Source of the DNA: Craspedostauros australis
Lineage: Eukaryota; Bacillariophyta; Bacillariophyceae; Mastogloiales; Achnanthaceae
Length of the DNA stretch: 64,000 bases
Assembly (NCBI GenBank): GCA_026770025.1
Contig: JAMXDE010000048.1
Location: 310,001-374,000, forward strand
Direction of reading: 5' to 3'
Below are positions 10,410 through 21,139 of the stretch, piece after piece. Made by a program: the position numbers and the translations under genes. Every line of letters begins with the position of its first letter. The stretch's first letter is position 1. The notes under the pieces were generated by a model, which was given only the letters and a program-made list of their open reading frames with translations, was not told where the DNA came from and made no database searches.

Positions 10410-12128
10410 ATGCCGCACAATGGCGTCGCGGAAGCTAGCGCCGGTTGGCGCAAGCACATCCAGGACAATTGGAAGCCGCTGGTGTTGGGGCAGTTCCTCA
10501 GCATGGCGATTGCGGGGATCGGCGCCACGCAAGCCACTCTGCACTTGGATTGCCATCTGTCGGCGCCCACGTTCAACATCGCCATGATCTACTTGCTGCT
10601 TGCGGTCCAGGTCGTCTTTGTGTATTGGGAGCAGCGGTATCAGCAGTTGCCGCAGCATGATCTTGCTCATGCGCTTGATCATCGTCATGCGCTTAATCAT
10701 CATCATGCGCTTAATCATCATCATGCTCTTGATGATGAATGTGATAGTGCACATGATAGTGACAATGACAGCAACACAAGTCAACACTTCCATGATGTGG
10801 ACGGCAGCGTCCGACCTCGAAGAAGAATGCAAGCACAGCATCGTGAAACGGAAGCAGAAGAAGGAACGCGCTCGGTATCTTCAACGGTGGATAACCCTAT
10901 TCCTTCATCTTCCACCAACACTGCCGATCGTGGAGCTGTGGCCACTTTGGAAAGAGCTGACAATCCGAATGAAAGCACGGGCGCAAGTGCACGCAATAGC
11001 GACGCTGCTCTTCCCGAAATGGGATTGCCAACAACGACGGCAACATCAACGAGCACTTCTCAATCTTACTCGTATGGTGACGGTGCCAACGAAGACGGCG
11101 ATCACCATGTGACAACGATTCGACCAGCCGGGTTCTTCATCCCGGCCTCCGCGCCGATCTATCCGCTTCGCATCTTTCAGCACACCATCCTGCATCTGCA
11201 TCGCCCATTCTGGATGTACATGATCCTGGCCTTCCTGGACGTCGAAGCGAATTACTGCTCCTACGTTGCATTTCGATACACGACCCTCACCTCCGTCACG
11301 CTTCTGGACAGCTTGGCGATCCCCACCGCGATGATCGTCTCATCGGTCTGCCTCAAACGTCGCTACACGCGCAATCACGTCCTCGCCGTCCTCGTCTGCA
11401 TGACCGGCGTCACGATCAACGTTCTGCAGGATTACGAGTCGGACACGACCGCCGCATCCATTCTCAACTCCACCGAGGATGGACAAGCGCGGGATTCAGA
11501 TGCCAGCGCCAACACACCGTATCCCCACAAGTTCCGAGGCGACCTTCTTGCCATCATCGGCGGATGCTTGTACGGAGTCAACGACGTCGTCACCGAATCT
11601 TCCGTGCGATCTATGAAGGGCACGACGGAGTACCTCGGCATGATCGGTCTCTGCGCCTTCCTCATCTCCTTCCCCCAGGCCCTGTGGTTGGAGTATGACG
11701 ATATCCTGGCCTTTTGGGACCACGACACCTCCACGTGTTCGGAACAGAAAGGGTTTTTCCTGTTCTTCGCGTTCGTCGCGCTCAGCGCCGTTTGTTACAT
11801 CGGCGCCGCGCAGTTCCTGTGGTTGTCTGAGGCGACCTTCTTCAACTTATCCCTGCTGACGGGAGATCTGTGGAGCGTCCTCTTCTCGGTCGTGGCAGAG
11901 CGCATCATTCCGCAGCCGCTCTTCTTCCTCGCCCTCTTTCTCGTCATCAGCGGCGTCCTCATCTACGAGACTGCCGCGTCGCCCGTTTTGGGTATTGCGC
12001 CCGACGATAGTGATGATGGCATCCTGCGGGATGGGAAGATGCCCTGCATTGAGATGGTGCGTGGCGACATGAATGCAGCATCGCTTTCGCAGGCCGACAG
12101 GGCCTACCACGATGGTGATCAAATATGA
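10410..12128 (+). CDS. SLC35F-like solute carrier (drug/metabolite transporter superfamily)
   Basis: A 572-residue multi-spanning protein of the SLC35F1/2 type within the DMT superfamily. The first in-frame ATG is at 10410. Hydrophobic helices begin with PLVLGQFLSMAIAGIGATQ. After a long loop, the family-typical segment LAFLDVEANYCSYVAFRYT follows, then LTSVTLLDSLAIPTAM. About ten helices are present, ending with LVISGVLIYETAASP. Between helices 2 and 3 is an unusual loop of about 170 residues: a His-rich repeat (HALNHHHALNHHHAL) from 10660-10735, then an acidic, Ser/Thr-rich segment. The substrate of SLC35F proteins is mostly unknown. Endomembrane location is likely from family knowledge. 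The loop has no GT-AG pair that I could confirm as an intron, so I kept it as coding. Confidence 0.85.
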   Translation: MPHNGVAEASAGWRKHIQDNWKPLVLGQFLSMAIAGIGATQATLHLDCHLSAPTFNIAMIYLLLAVQVVFVYWEQRYQQLPQHDLAHALDHRHALNHHHALNHHHALDDECDSAHDSDNDSNTSQHFHDVDGSVRPRRRMQAQHRETEAEEGTRSVSSTVDNPIPSSSTNTADRGAVATLERADNPNESTGASARNSDAALPEMGLPTTTATSTSTSQSYSYGDGANEDGDHHVTTIRPAGFFIPASAPIYPLRIFQHTILHLHRPFWMYMILAFLDVEANYCSYVAFRYTTLTSVTLLDSLAIPTAMIVSSVCLKRRYTRNHVLAVLVCMTGVTINVLQDYESDTTAASILNSTEDGQARDSDASANTPYPHKFRGDLLAIIGGCLYGVNDVVTESSVRSMKGTTEYLGMIGLCAFLISFPQALWLEYDDILAFWDHDTSTCSEQKGFFLFFAFVALSAVCYIGAAQFLWLSEATFFNLSLLTGDLWSVLFSVVAERIIPQPLFFLALFLVISGVLIYETAASPVLGIAPDDSDDGILRDGKMPCIEMVRGDMNAASLSQADRAYHDGDQI

Positions 12129-13394
12129 AGAGCGGATTCAGGTTCATACGATTTGCTGATCCACGATGATCGACAGCGCACTTCCTTCACGGTCTCTCAC
12201 GTCGAGGGTTTGTGCAAGGCAATGCAATGTATTTCGTGGACTCCAGTCGAGAAAAGAGGGCCGCATTCATTTGCTTCCACGATTTGCTTCCTATTGTAGT
12301 TGCAACGAAAAGCAACGGCGAAACATCGATTCGCAATCATGATCTCCATTCCACGAAGCAGATAACGTGTCATGATACCATCCAAGCGGCTGCGGTAGTT
12401 GGGCATCTCCAGCACATGCTTCTTTCTGCAGACAGAAGTCGTCAGTCCTGATCGCTACTCCAATTTACCTCCTTCTCGCACTGGTAGAAGGGCGGATTTG
12501 CGGGATGACGATACGCTAACGAAGCCGACGATGATGGCCTCGGCATTGCTCCATGAGAGATGCTCTCTCCAAAGATGACTGCGCGTGTGTGAAGAGCTGC
12601 AGGAGAGGTCAGCGAAAGAGCAGCTGTCGGCATAGGCCATACTCGTATTGTGGACCAGCATTCCTCTCGATCCACTGATCAAGTAGAGTACTCTAATCAC
12701 CATCAACAACACGGTTCTTCCTTTCTCTACACTACTCCACATTAACCTCCAATTCTGCTCGTGGAGGATGAGATAGTTGAGTCGTGCTTGAGGCGTTTGC
12801 GTGATACCAAGAAATCGAACATGGCAAAACACGGCAAAACAAGAACACGACGAGCTGCACCACGATGCCGCACATGATGGCGCCAATTCTTCACAATTGG
12901 CGAAGCCTCACCAAGATGGCACAATCAACAAGTATTGCTCGTCATCAAGGTGGTTTGCGCATGCATTGTTGTGAATGGTCTGAGAGGTTATACTATACAT
13001 AATAATATTATAGTCCATACCATCGTATGGCACAATTGAATAGAGCATACCCTCTGGAGCAAACTTTACAGAACGCCACGAGCACACACACGAGCACACA
13101 CACGAGCACACACACGAGCACACACACACTCTCTCTCTCTCTCTCTTTCTTTGGTAGATAGGATCCGCAGCGACCCTTGGAGTATCACGAGCACTCCACT
13201 CCACCCCACTTGGATCCTGTCGACTCCATCAATACGAGCAGTCACCTCCAAGCAGAGTACTCCCCCATAGTCGTACTCCACTCTGAGGAGGCCGCGCACG
13301 CAACCCGAAGAATAACGAAGGCCACAAGACGTGTTGATTGATCGACGGATCAAGAACAAGCAACCGGCGGCTGTCAAGAAAGAAGTCACGCGTA
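12129..13394. other. Spacer with microsatellites
   Basis: There is no supported gene. Contents include a GAGTACTC palindrome at 12686-12693, an A/T-rich patch around 12995-13015, the CA/CT repeat at 13079-13147, and a second GAGTACTC at 13255-13262. Confidence 0.5.
13079..13147. repeat. 12-bp CA-rich tandem repeat followed by a CT run
   Basis: Four exact copies of cgagcacacaca run from 13079 to 13126, followed by a (ct)n tract to about 13147. This is microsatellite slippage, not CRISPR, because there are no spacers. Confidence 0.9.
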
Positions 13395-14394
13395 ATGGTC
13401 ACCCGTGAAGGGATCGGGTTGGTGGGTATCACAGCGACCGTAGTGATAATTTGGTGTATCTTTCGCGATCAACGTCGTCGACGTGAGGCCGCCACAGATG
13501 AGCCTTCGTCGAACAACCAGCAGAGCAGCAATCAGCAGAGCAGCAATCAACAAAGGATGGCGACTTCCACCCCTTCCGACCGGCTAGATGACTTCGCACT
13601 GGCGGAGATCCGAAGAGCGTCGCTGCTTCATTTCTTCGTCGACAAAGGCGCGCACATGGTAAGGCAGAGATGTCCGCGCACGTATGCACGCATGTATTGA
13701 CGCACTCATACTCATATATACATATATATGTATATATGTATGGTATCATCTTCCTTCCATCCATCTATGCATGCATTCCATTGCTTGCTCGCTCCAGCCT
13801 TTCTCATCAGACTGTGCCATCCCACTTGTTCTCTTGTGGTATCACTCGACACCACTCAACCATACTCTCCCCCTCTCGTGACGAACGCCACGTCCCACCA
13901 AAACGCATACATCGCCGCAGACAATACAACCATCCGATATGTGCAACGAAGCAACTTCTGACGACGCCGATCCAAGGATATCGGCATCGACGACGGGGAC
14001 AGCAGAACCACCAGTCGATACTCACATGTCCGATAGCAGCAACGACCACGAGCTCGGCAGCGACATGCTGGACTTCGATTTGGAGGCCGCGATCGCCGCA
14101 TCGCAATCCATGCAGGACAACACACGCAGTCAATGCGCGCGCGCCGTGCGATTGAGAAATCGGTTTCCGCCGCAACCGGCCATCGTGTCAACGGATTGCA
14201 CCATCTGTCTCGAGGCATTCGAAGCGGGTCAAAATATCATTTTTTCCACGAATCCAAACTGTTCGCATGTCTTTCATGAGCAGTGCATCATGGAGCATCT
14301 CATGAGGTTTGAAGCCGAAGAGAATCAAGATTCGGAATCGCCGAAAGGTGCTCTGTGTCCCTGTTGTCGTAGAGTCTTCATGGAGTCCACTTGA
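13395..14394 (+). CDS. Membrane-anchored RING-H2 finger protein (two exons)
   Basis: Likely E3 ubiquitin ligase. Proposed exons are 13395-13658 and 13921-14394, joined in phase 0 across a 262-bp intron starting GTAAGG and ending cgccgcag. The product is 245 residues. Exon 1 gives a short N-terminus, one membrane span (about residues 6-22, GIGLVGITATVVIIWCIF), a basic stop-transfer and Gln/Ser repeats (NQQSS). Exon 2 begins TIQPSDM, then an acidic Ser-rich linker and the RING-H2 domain. The domain runs CTIC, a 17-residue spacer, CSHVFHEQC, then CPCC near the C-terminus, supplying eight metal ligands. Membrane-anchored RING-H2 proteins usually recruit E2 enzymes at endomembranes. The splice is inferred from frame and consensus; the RING in exon 2 is certain. 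Confidence 0.72.
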
Positions 14395-14635
14395 TTTCAT
14401 CGCGGCGCATGTGCAGATAGAGAAAGAGGGCGCGGGTACGTAGTGCGACAAGAGGAACGCAGCTCCGTTGCGAGATTGGCGACGGTGTGCACGTGTATCC
14501 AAATGTAAACGAATAATGTAAAAGGTGAATGGATTTGTATTTGTGTTTGTATGCATTAGCAGAGCGCTCTGCTCGAAGCCTTCAACTTCCTTGTCGTTCC
14601 CACTCAACTTTCAACATATACCACCATGGCAATGA

Positions 14636-16090
14636 TCAATCCCCATTCCATTCCTGTATGAAGCCCAGTCCTGGTGATACACTTTCCGAGCAGTACTCAT
14701 GGAATCCCCAAACCCTTTGGAAGATTTCCATCAGCGCGGGTTTCATCGTCTGCATGGTGCCCGCATTGCCCAAGCACCCGGATTTGGAGCACCCGTCCAC
14801 CAAGGTCTTCCACCATCCACTATGTCGCGGCGATTCGGCCAGTTGATACAGCGCGCGTGTGTCGTCAAGGACGGCGCCGCCAGAGGTTTGCGTTGCTTGG
14901 TCGGAGTCCACCTTCCGAATCTCGCCGCCCGTTGCTAACGCACTGATGATCTGCTCTGCATTCGAAAGCGACAACGATGGGACTCGCTCATGCAAGAATG
15001 CAGCATCGAATTGGATTGGCAGGCACGAGGAAATATCCATGAAGAACGGAGAATCGATCTTGTGTCCTTGTCGCGACACCGATTCCTCGGTATCTGCCAG
15101 TCGCGACCGTTGCACATTGTTTGCGCGGAGTTTGTCGTTGAAGTCTTCGATGTCGCCTTGCACGGACATGGCCGTGCGTTCATCCATCGGCATGGGCGCG
15201 AAATAGATGGGCGGGGAAAATACGTCGTTCTTACCGTGGTTGCCGCGATGCGCGCCATCATTGAGATCCACCATGAGCCGCTGTTTGCTAGCACCATCCA
15301 ATGATGAGATCATGATCAATGCGCCGCCGCTGATGATGCGCTTTGATACCAACACGCCGGCGAAATGTCCACCGGAGGAGGCGCCAATGGCAACGACGTG
15401 TCGCAAGAACTTGGAGCCGTAATCAAAGCCAACGTTCCATTGAGTGCGCTCCAACATCATTCGGAATCGTTCCAGGACCTGCTGCACCCTGGGAATATCA
15501 CGAGATGGATGCCAGCATCCCGAACGTTGATCGATAGAACTGATCGCCAACGTCACATAACCTCGCTGCAGCGCAGTCTTTGCTACCCGGACTTGCTCTG
15601 GCAATCCGATGCACTCAGGGCAGTATTGCGGATGTGGCGAGAAGAACTTGAAGGCCGAGTGCGAGCACCCGTGCAGAAGCAAGGCCACGCCCTTCCATTG
15701 GTCCGGCGCCATTTCGGTTGGCAATGCGTACACCGCGTCCACGATTTCTGTGTCGGATATGGGGAATCGGACCAACTGTCCAAAAAGTTGCGAAGCACCG
15801 CCGTCCTGCGGCGGAGACAACGGTTGCTCCACCTTGACGATCGAATCTGTACTGGCAGGTCGCGACTGTTGTAGATGTGCGCCAGCATTAATCGATAGAT
15901 TGCTTTGCGGAGGATCCTTGGCCGTGGTTCCACTGATGTTGAGTGGGGCACCTGTCGCACTGATGGAGCTGGTATCTCGGTTGACGATGACCACAAAGAC
16001 AGAAGCAAAGAAGACCGCGACGAGCACTTTGTGAAGGCGTCGGCGACGATTCTCCGGTTGTCTCCGATTAACATGTTTGATCAGCGCCAT
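14636..16090 (-). CDS. Type II membrane alpha/beta-hydrolase-like protein
   Basis: A 484-residue single-exon protein. It has a short basic cytosolic N-terminus (RRRRLHK), then a signal anchor at about residues 21-37, so the catalytic part should lie in the secretory lumen. An oxyanion-type segment LLLHGCSHS lies at 137-145. A Cys-containing PQYCPECIGLPE follows at 154-165, then the nucleophile elbow GASSGG with Ser238 (GxSxG pattern). The rest fits a carboxylesterase/peptidase-like alpha/beta fold. The acid and His of the triad cannot be placed with confidence. The substrate is unknown. A decayed second copy lies at 22000-23030, between the two large ATPases, so this gene and its upstream neighbour were duplicated together. 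Confidence is high that it is coding and moderate for the fold. Confidence 0.8.
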   Translation of the reverse strand: MALIKHVNRRQPENRRRRLHKVLVAVFFASVFVVIVNRDTSSISATGAPLNISGTTAKDPPQSNLSINAGAHLQQSRPASTDSIVKVEQPLSPPQDGGASQLFGQLVRFPISDTEIVDAVYALPTEMAPDQWKGVALLLHGCSHSAFKFFSPHPQYCPECIGLPEQVRVAKTALQRGYVTLAISSIDQRSGCWHPSRDIPRVQQVLERFRMMLERTQWNVGFDYGSKFLRHVVAIGASSGGHFAGVLVSKRIISGGALIMISSLDGASKQRLMVDLNDGAHRGNHGKNDVFSPPIYFAPMPMDERTAMSVQGDIEDFNDKLRANNVQRSRLADTEESVSRQGHKIDSPFFMDISSCLPIQFDAAFLHERVPSLSLSNAEQIISALATGGEIRKVDSDQATQTSGGAVLDDTRALYQLAESPRHSGWWKTLVDGCSKSGCLGNAGTMQTMKPALMEIFQRVWGFHEYCSESVSPGLGFIQEWNGD

Positions 16091-16768
16091 TCTTCACGCA
16101 TGTACCTATAGTACATGTATCCGTACAGATACGGATACGCACCGGTACGAGCACTGGTACCTTTCTGGAGTAGGCGTATGGTCCCCAATTCTTGATGATC
16201 CCGTTGGACCTGCAGATCAAAGAGTTGAGAAGTATTCTATTTTCGTATGGATCAATGAACAGAGGGTGGATGCTGGTCAATCGGCTCCTCTTTCTCTATT
16301 GTATCAGCATCAGTGCTCACAACTCTGGACGACGAGCTACGATTTCCATTCAGAGCACGAATGGCATCTATGAGCACACGTGCTTTGGTGTTCGTCTGCG
16401 TCTCTTTGTGGTGTCCAGAATTGGCGCCAAACAAGAAGAACGCGATTCCCGGATATGTTTTGTTCACGAGTACAGTTGTACTCGAAGTAGTCAAAGAATC
16501 TCATTCTTCATTTTTTTAGATTACTTTGCGATGGCCACACAGTCAAAGCTGCGCGAGTTGGAGATACATAACCAAATGTTGGCGACCAAGCAACAAGTGG
16601 TGTCCGCTGGAGAATGGGTGCACCATTGTCCCGATTCAGTTCCAACATGGCGAGTATGTGCCACGTGAGAGCGGCATTGATTCATTGAATTATCTTTCCG
16701 AGCTAGTTGTCCGGGGTGATCTTGTTGGGTGGGGCCCTTCCTCTCCAATCATCACACCAATACAAATT
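16091..16768. other. Spacer between hydrolase and ATPase copy 1
   Basis: No gene is seen. This is the promoter region of the minus-strand hydrolase and the 3' region of the minus-strand ATPase. A small palindromic patch catgtac...gtacatg lies at about 16098-16118. Confidence 0.5.
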
Positions 16769-19700
16769 TCACAGTTTGACGCTGCACAAACCTGACTCTT
16801 TGGTGAGGACTGATACAGCATCTCCATCGTCACCATTGCTGCCGGCACGCCCGCTTTCATGCGTTGCGTGTTCCCTTTGCGAACCTCCAAGCGAATTCAA
16901 TACGTACACAATATCGTGTGTTGTCACACTTTTCGACATTGATTCTCTTGTGAAGTCCTCTTTGCTGTGGTGTGACGAACCTCCGGCCGTAACGTTGTGG
17001 CACCGATCGCTGTAGCCGCCGGATACAATCGGACGTGCTGCTGATTCCCTGCCACTCTGGCTTGCCTGAATGGCACCTCTGCCTCGTTGCAAGCCCTCCT
17101 CGGACAGAAATTGGTCGCACCGCTCCTTCACATCCTCAACCTTGGCGAATGATTGCCACAACTCGTAGTATGCGCATGCCTTGGGATAGTATTCCCGTGC
17201 TACTTCAGAACGTCCGACCCGCACACAGAAGTCGCCGAGCAACTCACATGCAAGACCTGCGTCCTGATGATGCATCGCCTGCGCACTGAGCTTGATGGCG
17301 ATATCATACGCCCGGATGGCTTTCTCGATCTTGACATTGTTGCTGTCGCTGATGCTGCTCGTCTTTCGAGTCCCTCCCTTTGTTGCTGCCCGTACTATTG
17401 CTTCTGTCTTCAGCCCCAGTAGCTCTGCTTCCAGACACAAGAATCGATGAATGCCATTGAGCCCGCGGGACATGCTCTTGCGTTTCATTATTTGGATGCG
17501 TTCCTTCAATTCCTTCTTGTACTTGCTCTCCTTGGTCATGCGGTACATCCCTGCGCAGGCGATGCCCGCAAAGTAACCACGTGCGCAAACCATCAAGTAC
17601 GATTGATCCAATGGCGTGATTTCGATGGCCTTCTTGATGAGCAGGTATGCACTGTGGTAGCTTCGAAAGTACATGCAGAGCTGCGCATTCGTGTCGAGCT
17701 CGAACATGATTTGGTGGTTTTCTGACGTATTCATATCCTTGATGCTGGCCGGCATGCGCGCAACGACCTCCTCAACCTCCCCCCAATCCAGCGGCTTTTC
17801 ACCGACAAGGGTCTTGTAGAAGTCAATGCATGCCATTGATGTTGCCGTGACGAATTCCATGTTGTACATCTGCGCGCTATCACGGATGTTCTCGAAGGAG
17901 ACGATCAGCGGCTTCAATGGAAAACCGGAGAAGTACGAGTATATGATCCCCAGCTCCCAATTCATGAATCCCGATTCGAAGTCACCGACCTCCATTGCGC
18001 CGCGACACCCACGCTGAAAGACGTCGATCATCTTGTCATAATCAGCTGAGAATGGATGTATCCTATGAGCCGCTGTGAGGTTTAGCCATCCACGGAGAGA
18101 CTTCCCATCGGTGCATCTCAATATCTGTGCACCCAGATCCAAGTACCGTTCTGCAGCGAGCTGGTCGGAAAATACATCACCGAAGATGCATCCCAAGTTC
18201 AAGAGAGGCAGCGATGAGTACTTGCTCAGACCGTGCTTGATAGTCATCCTCAACGACTTGAGTATGAATAGGATTGCCTCCAATGACTGTCTGCAGTACG
18301 CAGCTCTCAACGTTCCTTGGTGGAGAAATTTCATGGCCATGATCTTCTTTGGGTTGGTCATCAATGGTAGCTGCATGAATTCACTGTTGGATGTCCTCTC
18401 GAAGTACCGTCTGATGTATAGGAGGTCCGTCATCGCTGTGGCAACCCAGAATCGCTTGGGCAGCGCTTTGGAAGATTGGAGGATGTCCACGATCATAGTC
18501 AGGGATTGCTTGTGGAGGTTCTGACGGCCCAGCGCATCTGCCAGATTGTATTGTGTTGAGAGCTTGTCATCCGTTGTCTTGGCCTTGTCAAGGACGACGT
18601 TTGCCAGCGAGGTCCCGACAGAGTAGTTCCCCAAGGCAAGCTCAATCTCGGCCCGTTGCACGTGCAGGCACAGGGTGAGATCGTAGTCCTCATGCCATGG
18701 ACTTTGGGCGGATTCGATCCTCTCCAGCTCATCGAAGGCAATTTGGAAGTACTTGGAAGCCGTTGGCAGCGCCGAGATTTGCTGCGCTCGTGAACCAACG
18801 GTATGGTTCAGCTTGGCCATGTACCATCGATCCTTCTTCATCTGGACGGAATTGAGATGATCAGCTGCGCAGAAATAGAACCAGTCTGGTATGCCATTTT
18901 GCTCGGAGAAGGGTTGCTGCGCTGCGCTGATCTCGTCCGTGTTATCCTTGCCAGTATCGTCCTCCGATTCACCGCCTCGCTCGTGTGCAAGGATGATATC
19001 GTACAGAATCGTCCCAATGCGATAGCGCAGCATGGTCCTTTGCTGACCTTCTGGAACGATGGACTGTGCGCCCTGCTGGATGCGATCGTGCACGAATCGG
19101 TACGTCTGCTCTCCGATGGAGTTGGCCAACAGACCTTCCAGGACTGCGTCCTCCAACAACTCCGTCAATGCTTGCAGAGTGAAATTGGAAGGGGTGAGCT
19201 GCGCATTGTCGTTGCTATCGCTGCCACTGCAGTTCTTGCCGAACATGATGTCGATGTTGCAGTCTTCTGCAAGCTTCTGGAGTAGCATGTGCAGCACATC
19301 GATATCGAACATCGTCTGCGTGTAGGATGCGACACAGAGGACGTATCTGAATCGATGGCTTGGGTATGACTCGATCTTTGCCTGCACAGCCTCCACTGCG
19401 GTGTTGGAAAGAGACTGGGCGATGGTCGTTGTGGTCGCGTCGTTCCATTCCCAGTATCCTCCGTGTTGGGAGTATTGGAGCACTTGTTTGCGTTCCAGTT
19501 CCTCCAGCGCCTGGCGCAGGAAGAAGATGTTTCCGTTCGTCTTCTGGTGCAGGATGGATGCAAAGTGACGGCAATCGTCATCCTCTTCATCATTTCGCTT
19601 TTCGCGTGGGGACATGGAGGGCGATGGAGCAGATGCGGATGGATGTTGGTCGCGGTCACGCTTGAGTGTTCGCGATACCCATTGGTAGGTTTGCTCCTCT

Positions 19701-21139
19701 GTGAAGTTATCAAGCTCGATGCGCGTGACTTGCCTCGTTTGTGCCATGTTTTGCAACACTGTGGATAGATGCGTCTGTTGGGACTTGGACGACGCCAGGC
19801 CCTCTAATCTGATCGTCCCAACGAACATGCAGGAATGAATCATCGGATCCAAAGCGAGGCTTGCGAAGAGGTTCAAGCAGACTTCCGATCCCCACTGCAG
19901 ATCATCGAAGAAGAGGATGAGCGGACGGTTGACGTCACAGATGACCTGGAAGAATGTGTGGATGAGGTATCTTGATCGATTCCACATGTTGCCCTGATCG
20001 CCGTTGCTGCCGTCACCTTCCTGATCGTTGCGACCATTGACGACTGTGGATTTGTTGGTGTTGCCATGTCTCGAGGTCGTCGTACCATCGATATCAACGC
20101 CAATGCCAACGCCGCCATCAGTGCTGGCAGTGGTGTTTCCAAGAGTGCGGGATTTCCGGCTGGACGCAAGACTCATGAAGTCTCTGGACTCATCGTCTCT
20201 ATCCAGCAACAACTGCTTGAGGCAGGGCAAGACCTTGCAGAGCTCTCTCCGTTCTGCCTTCGCGATGTGCTGCTGGATTCTTTGGCGCACGGCATCGCCT
20301 TCAATCTGCAGTATGTAGTTCTGAATGACCTGGTAGAGCGCGCCGAACGGGCTGTCTCCATGTGATTGGGATTGGAACTTGCCCTGGCAGAAGCAAATGT
20401 TGTGGTTGTGGTTCTTGGACCTCGAGTTCAATTTCGACTTTGACTTTTCCTTTGACTTTTCGTTGGACTTGGTCTTTGGGCCATGCGACTGCAGCTCGTG
20501 GATGAACTGAAGCACGAGCGCCGACTTCCCCGTCCCGGAAGAGCCGGAGATCACGACGGCCGGGACTTGCGGCTTGGCAGCTTCCGCCGAGTTGCTCTGA
20601 GGATCGTCTTGCAAGTGCTGCTGCACGTCACGCTCCGCTTTGCTTGCGGAGGACTTCCGTCGATTGGTGGTTGTCGAGGTCTGCCGTTCTTGCCGATGGC
20701 TTTGCTTCATCGCGTTGTAGACATCGTGCAGCTGCCGCAGCTCGGTCTCACGTCCTATCCAAGCAGTGGAATCGATGCTCGTTCTAATATCATCTGATTC
20801 GGCAACAGCATCCGCGGTTGGCGGTGTGCATTGATCATGATGAGACCTCGCTTGAGATACGCCTAGGGTTTCGCATGGAGCAGATGATCCTGAGCCAGGC
20901 ACAGAGGAAGTGGCTGCTGACGTAGGCGAAGGCGCAGCCGCGGGGATAGGAAGCGAGCAGCTCTGGTCGTCAGTGGCGGTCATGGTCGTACTCGTGTTGA
21001 GACCTGAGGGTTGCTCTGGTATGGACGGAATGGAGAATGCGTCTGTCTTCGCTCCACTTCGGATCGTCGTCGTAGTACGAGTCGTTGTTTCCGTTGTTGT
21101 TGTTGCTGCTGCTGTTGCTATTGTTGCTGTTATCGTCAT
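16769..21139 (-). CDS. Giant predicted ATPase, COG3899/AAA_16 (STAND-like), copy 1
   Basis: A 1456-residue single-exon protein starting at a true ATG (21139). A low-complexity Thr/Ser/Pro N-terminus covers about 120 residues. Then comes WIGRETELRQLHDVY, the typical entry of this ATPase group, and Walker A GSSGTGKS at 199-206. A Lys/Ser-rich linker and an acidic loop follow, then Walker B-like PLILFFDDLQW near 406-416. Further on, FVHDRIQQGAQSIVPE matches the winged-helix boundary motif of bacterial multi-domain signalling ATPases. The C-terminal 700 residues are helical and look like TPR-type repeats. In relatives this module is fused to kinase, cyclase or histidine-kinase domains; here no such output domain is present, so it may act as a stand-alone signalling scaffold or switch. 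It has a near-identical tandem copy at 23306-27271. Role in the cell unknown. Confidence 0.85.
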   Translation of the reverse strand: MTITATIATAAATTTTETTTRTTTTIRSGAKTDAFSIPSIPEQPSGLNTSTTMTATDDQSCSLPIPAAAPSPTSAATSSVPGSGSSAPCETLGVSQARSHHDQCTPPTADAVAESDDIRTSIDSTAWIGRETELRQLHDVYNAMKQSHRQERQTSTTTNRRKSSASKAERDVQQHLQDDPQSNSAEAAKPQVPAVVISGSSGTGKSALVLQFIHELQSHGPKTKSNEKSKEKSKSKLNSRSKNHNHNICFCQGKFQSQSHGDSPFGALYQVIQNYILQIEGDAVRQRIQQHIAKAERRELCKVLPCLKQLLLDRDDESRDFMSLASSRKSRTLGNTTASTDGGVGIGVDIDGTTTSRHGNTNKSTVVNGRNDQEGDGSNGDQGNMWNRSRYLIHTFFQVICDVNRPLILFFDDLQWGSEVCLNLFASLALDPMIHSCMFVGTIRLEGLASSKSQQTHLSTVLQNMAQTRQVTRIELDNFTEEQTYQWVSRTLKRDRDQHPSASAPSPSMSPREKRNDEEDDDCRHFASILHQKTNGNIFFLRQALEELERKQVLQYSQHGGYWEWNDATTTTIAQSLSNTAVEAVQAKIESYPSHRFRYVLCVASYTQTMFDIDVLHMLLQKLAEDCNIDIMFGKNCSGSDSNDNAQLTPSNFTLQALTELLEDAVLEGLLANSIGEQTYRFVHDRIQQGAQSIVPEGQQRTMLRYRIGTILYDIILAHERGGESEDDTGKDNTDEISAAQQPFSEQNGIPDWFYFCAADHLNSVQMKKDRWYMAKLNHTVGSRAQQISALPTASKYFQIAFDELERIESAQSPWHEDYDLTLCLHVQRAEIELALGNYSVGTSLANVVLDKAKTTDDKLSTQYNLADALGRQNLHKQSLTMIVDILQSSKALPKRFWVATAMTDLLYIRRYFERTSNSEFMQLPLMTNPKKIMAMKFLHQGTLRAAYCRQSLEAILFILKSLRMTIKHGLSKYSSLPLLNLGCIFGDVFSDQLAAERYLDLGAQILRCTDGKSLRGWLNLTAAHRIHPFSADYDKMIDVFQRGCRGAMEVGDFESGFMNWELGIIYSYFSGFPLKPLIVSFENIRDSAQMYNMEFVTATSMACIDFYKTLVGEKPLDWGEVEEVVARMPASIKDMNTSENHQIMFELDTNAQLCMYFRSYHSAYLLIKKAIEITPLDQSYLMVCARGYFAGIACAGMYRMTKESKYKKELKERIQIMKRKSMSRGLNGIHRFLCLEAELLGLKTEAIVRAATKGGTRKTSSISDSNNVKIEKAIRAYDIAIKLSAQAMHHQDAGLACELLGDFCVRVGRSEVAREYYPKACAYYELWQSFAKVEDVKERCDQFLSEEGLQRGRGAIQASQSGRESAARPIVSGGYSDRCHNVTAGGSSHHSKEDFTRESMSKSVTTHDIVYVLNSLGGSQREHATHESGRAGSNGDDGDAVSVLTKESGLCSVKL

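Noticed and set aside
13079-13126. Regular 12-bp repeats that could suggest a CRISPR array
   Set aside because: The units are contiguous with no spacers, and the context is eukaryotic. It is a microsatellite.
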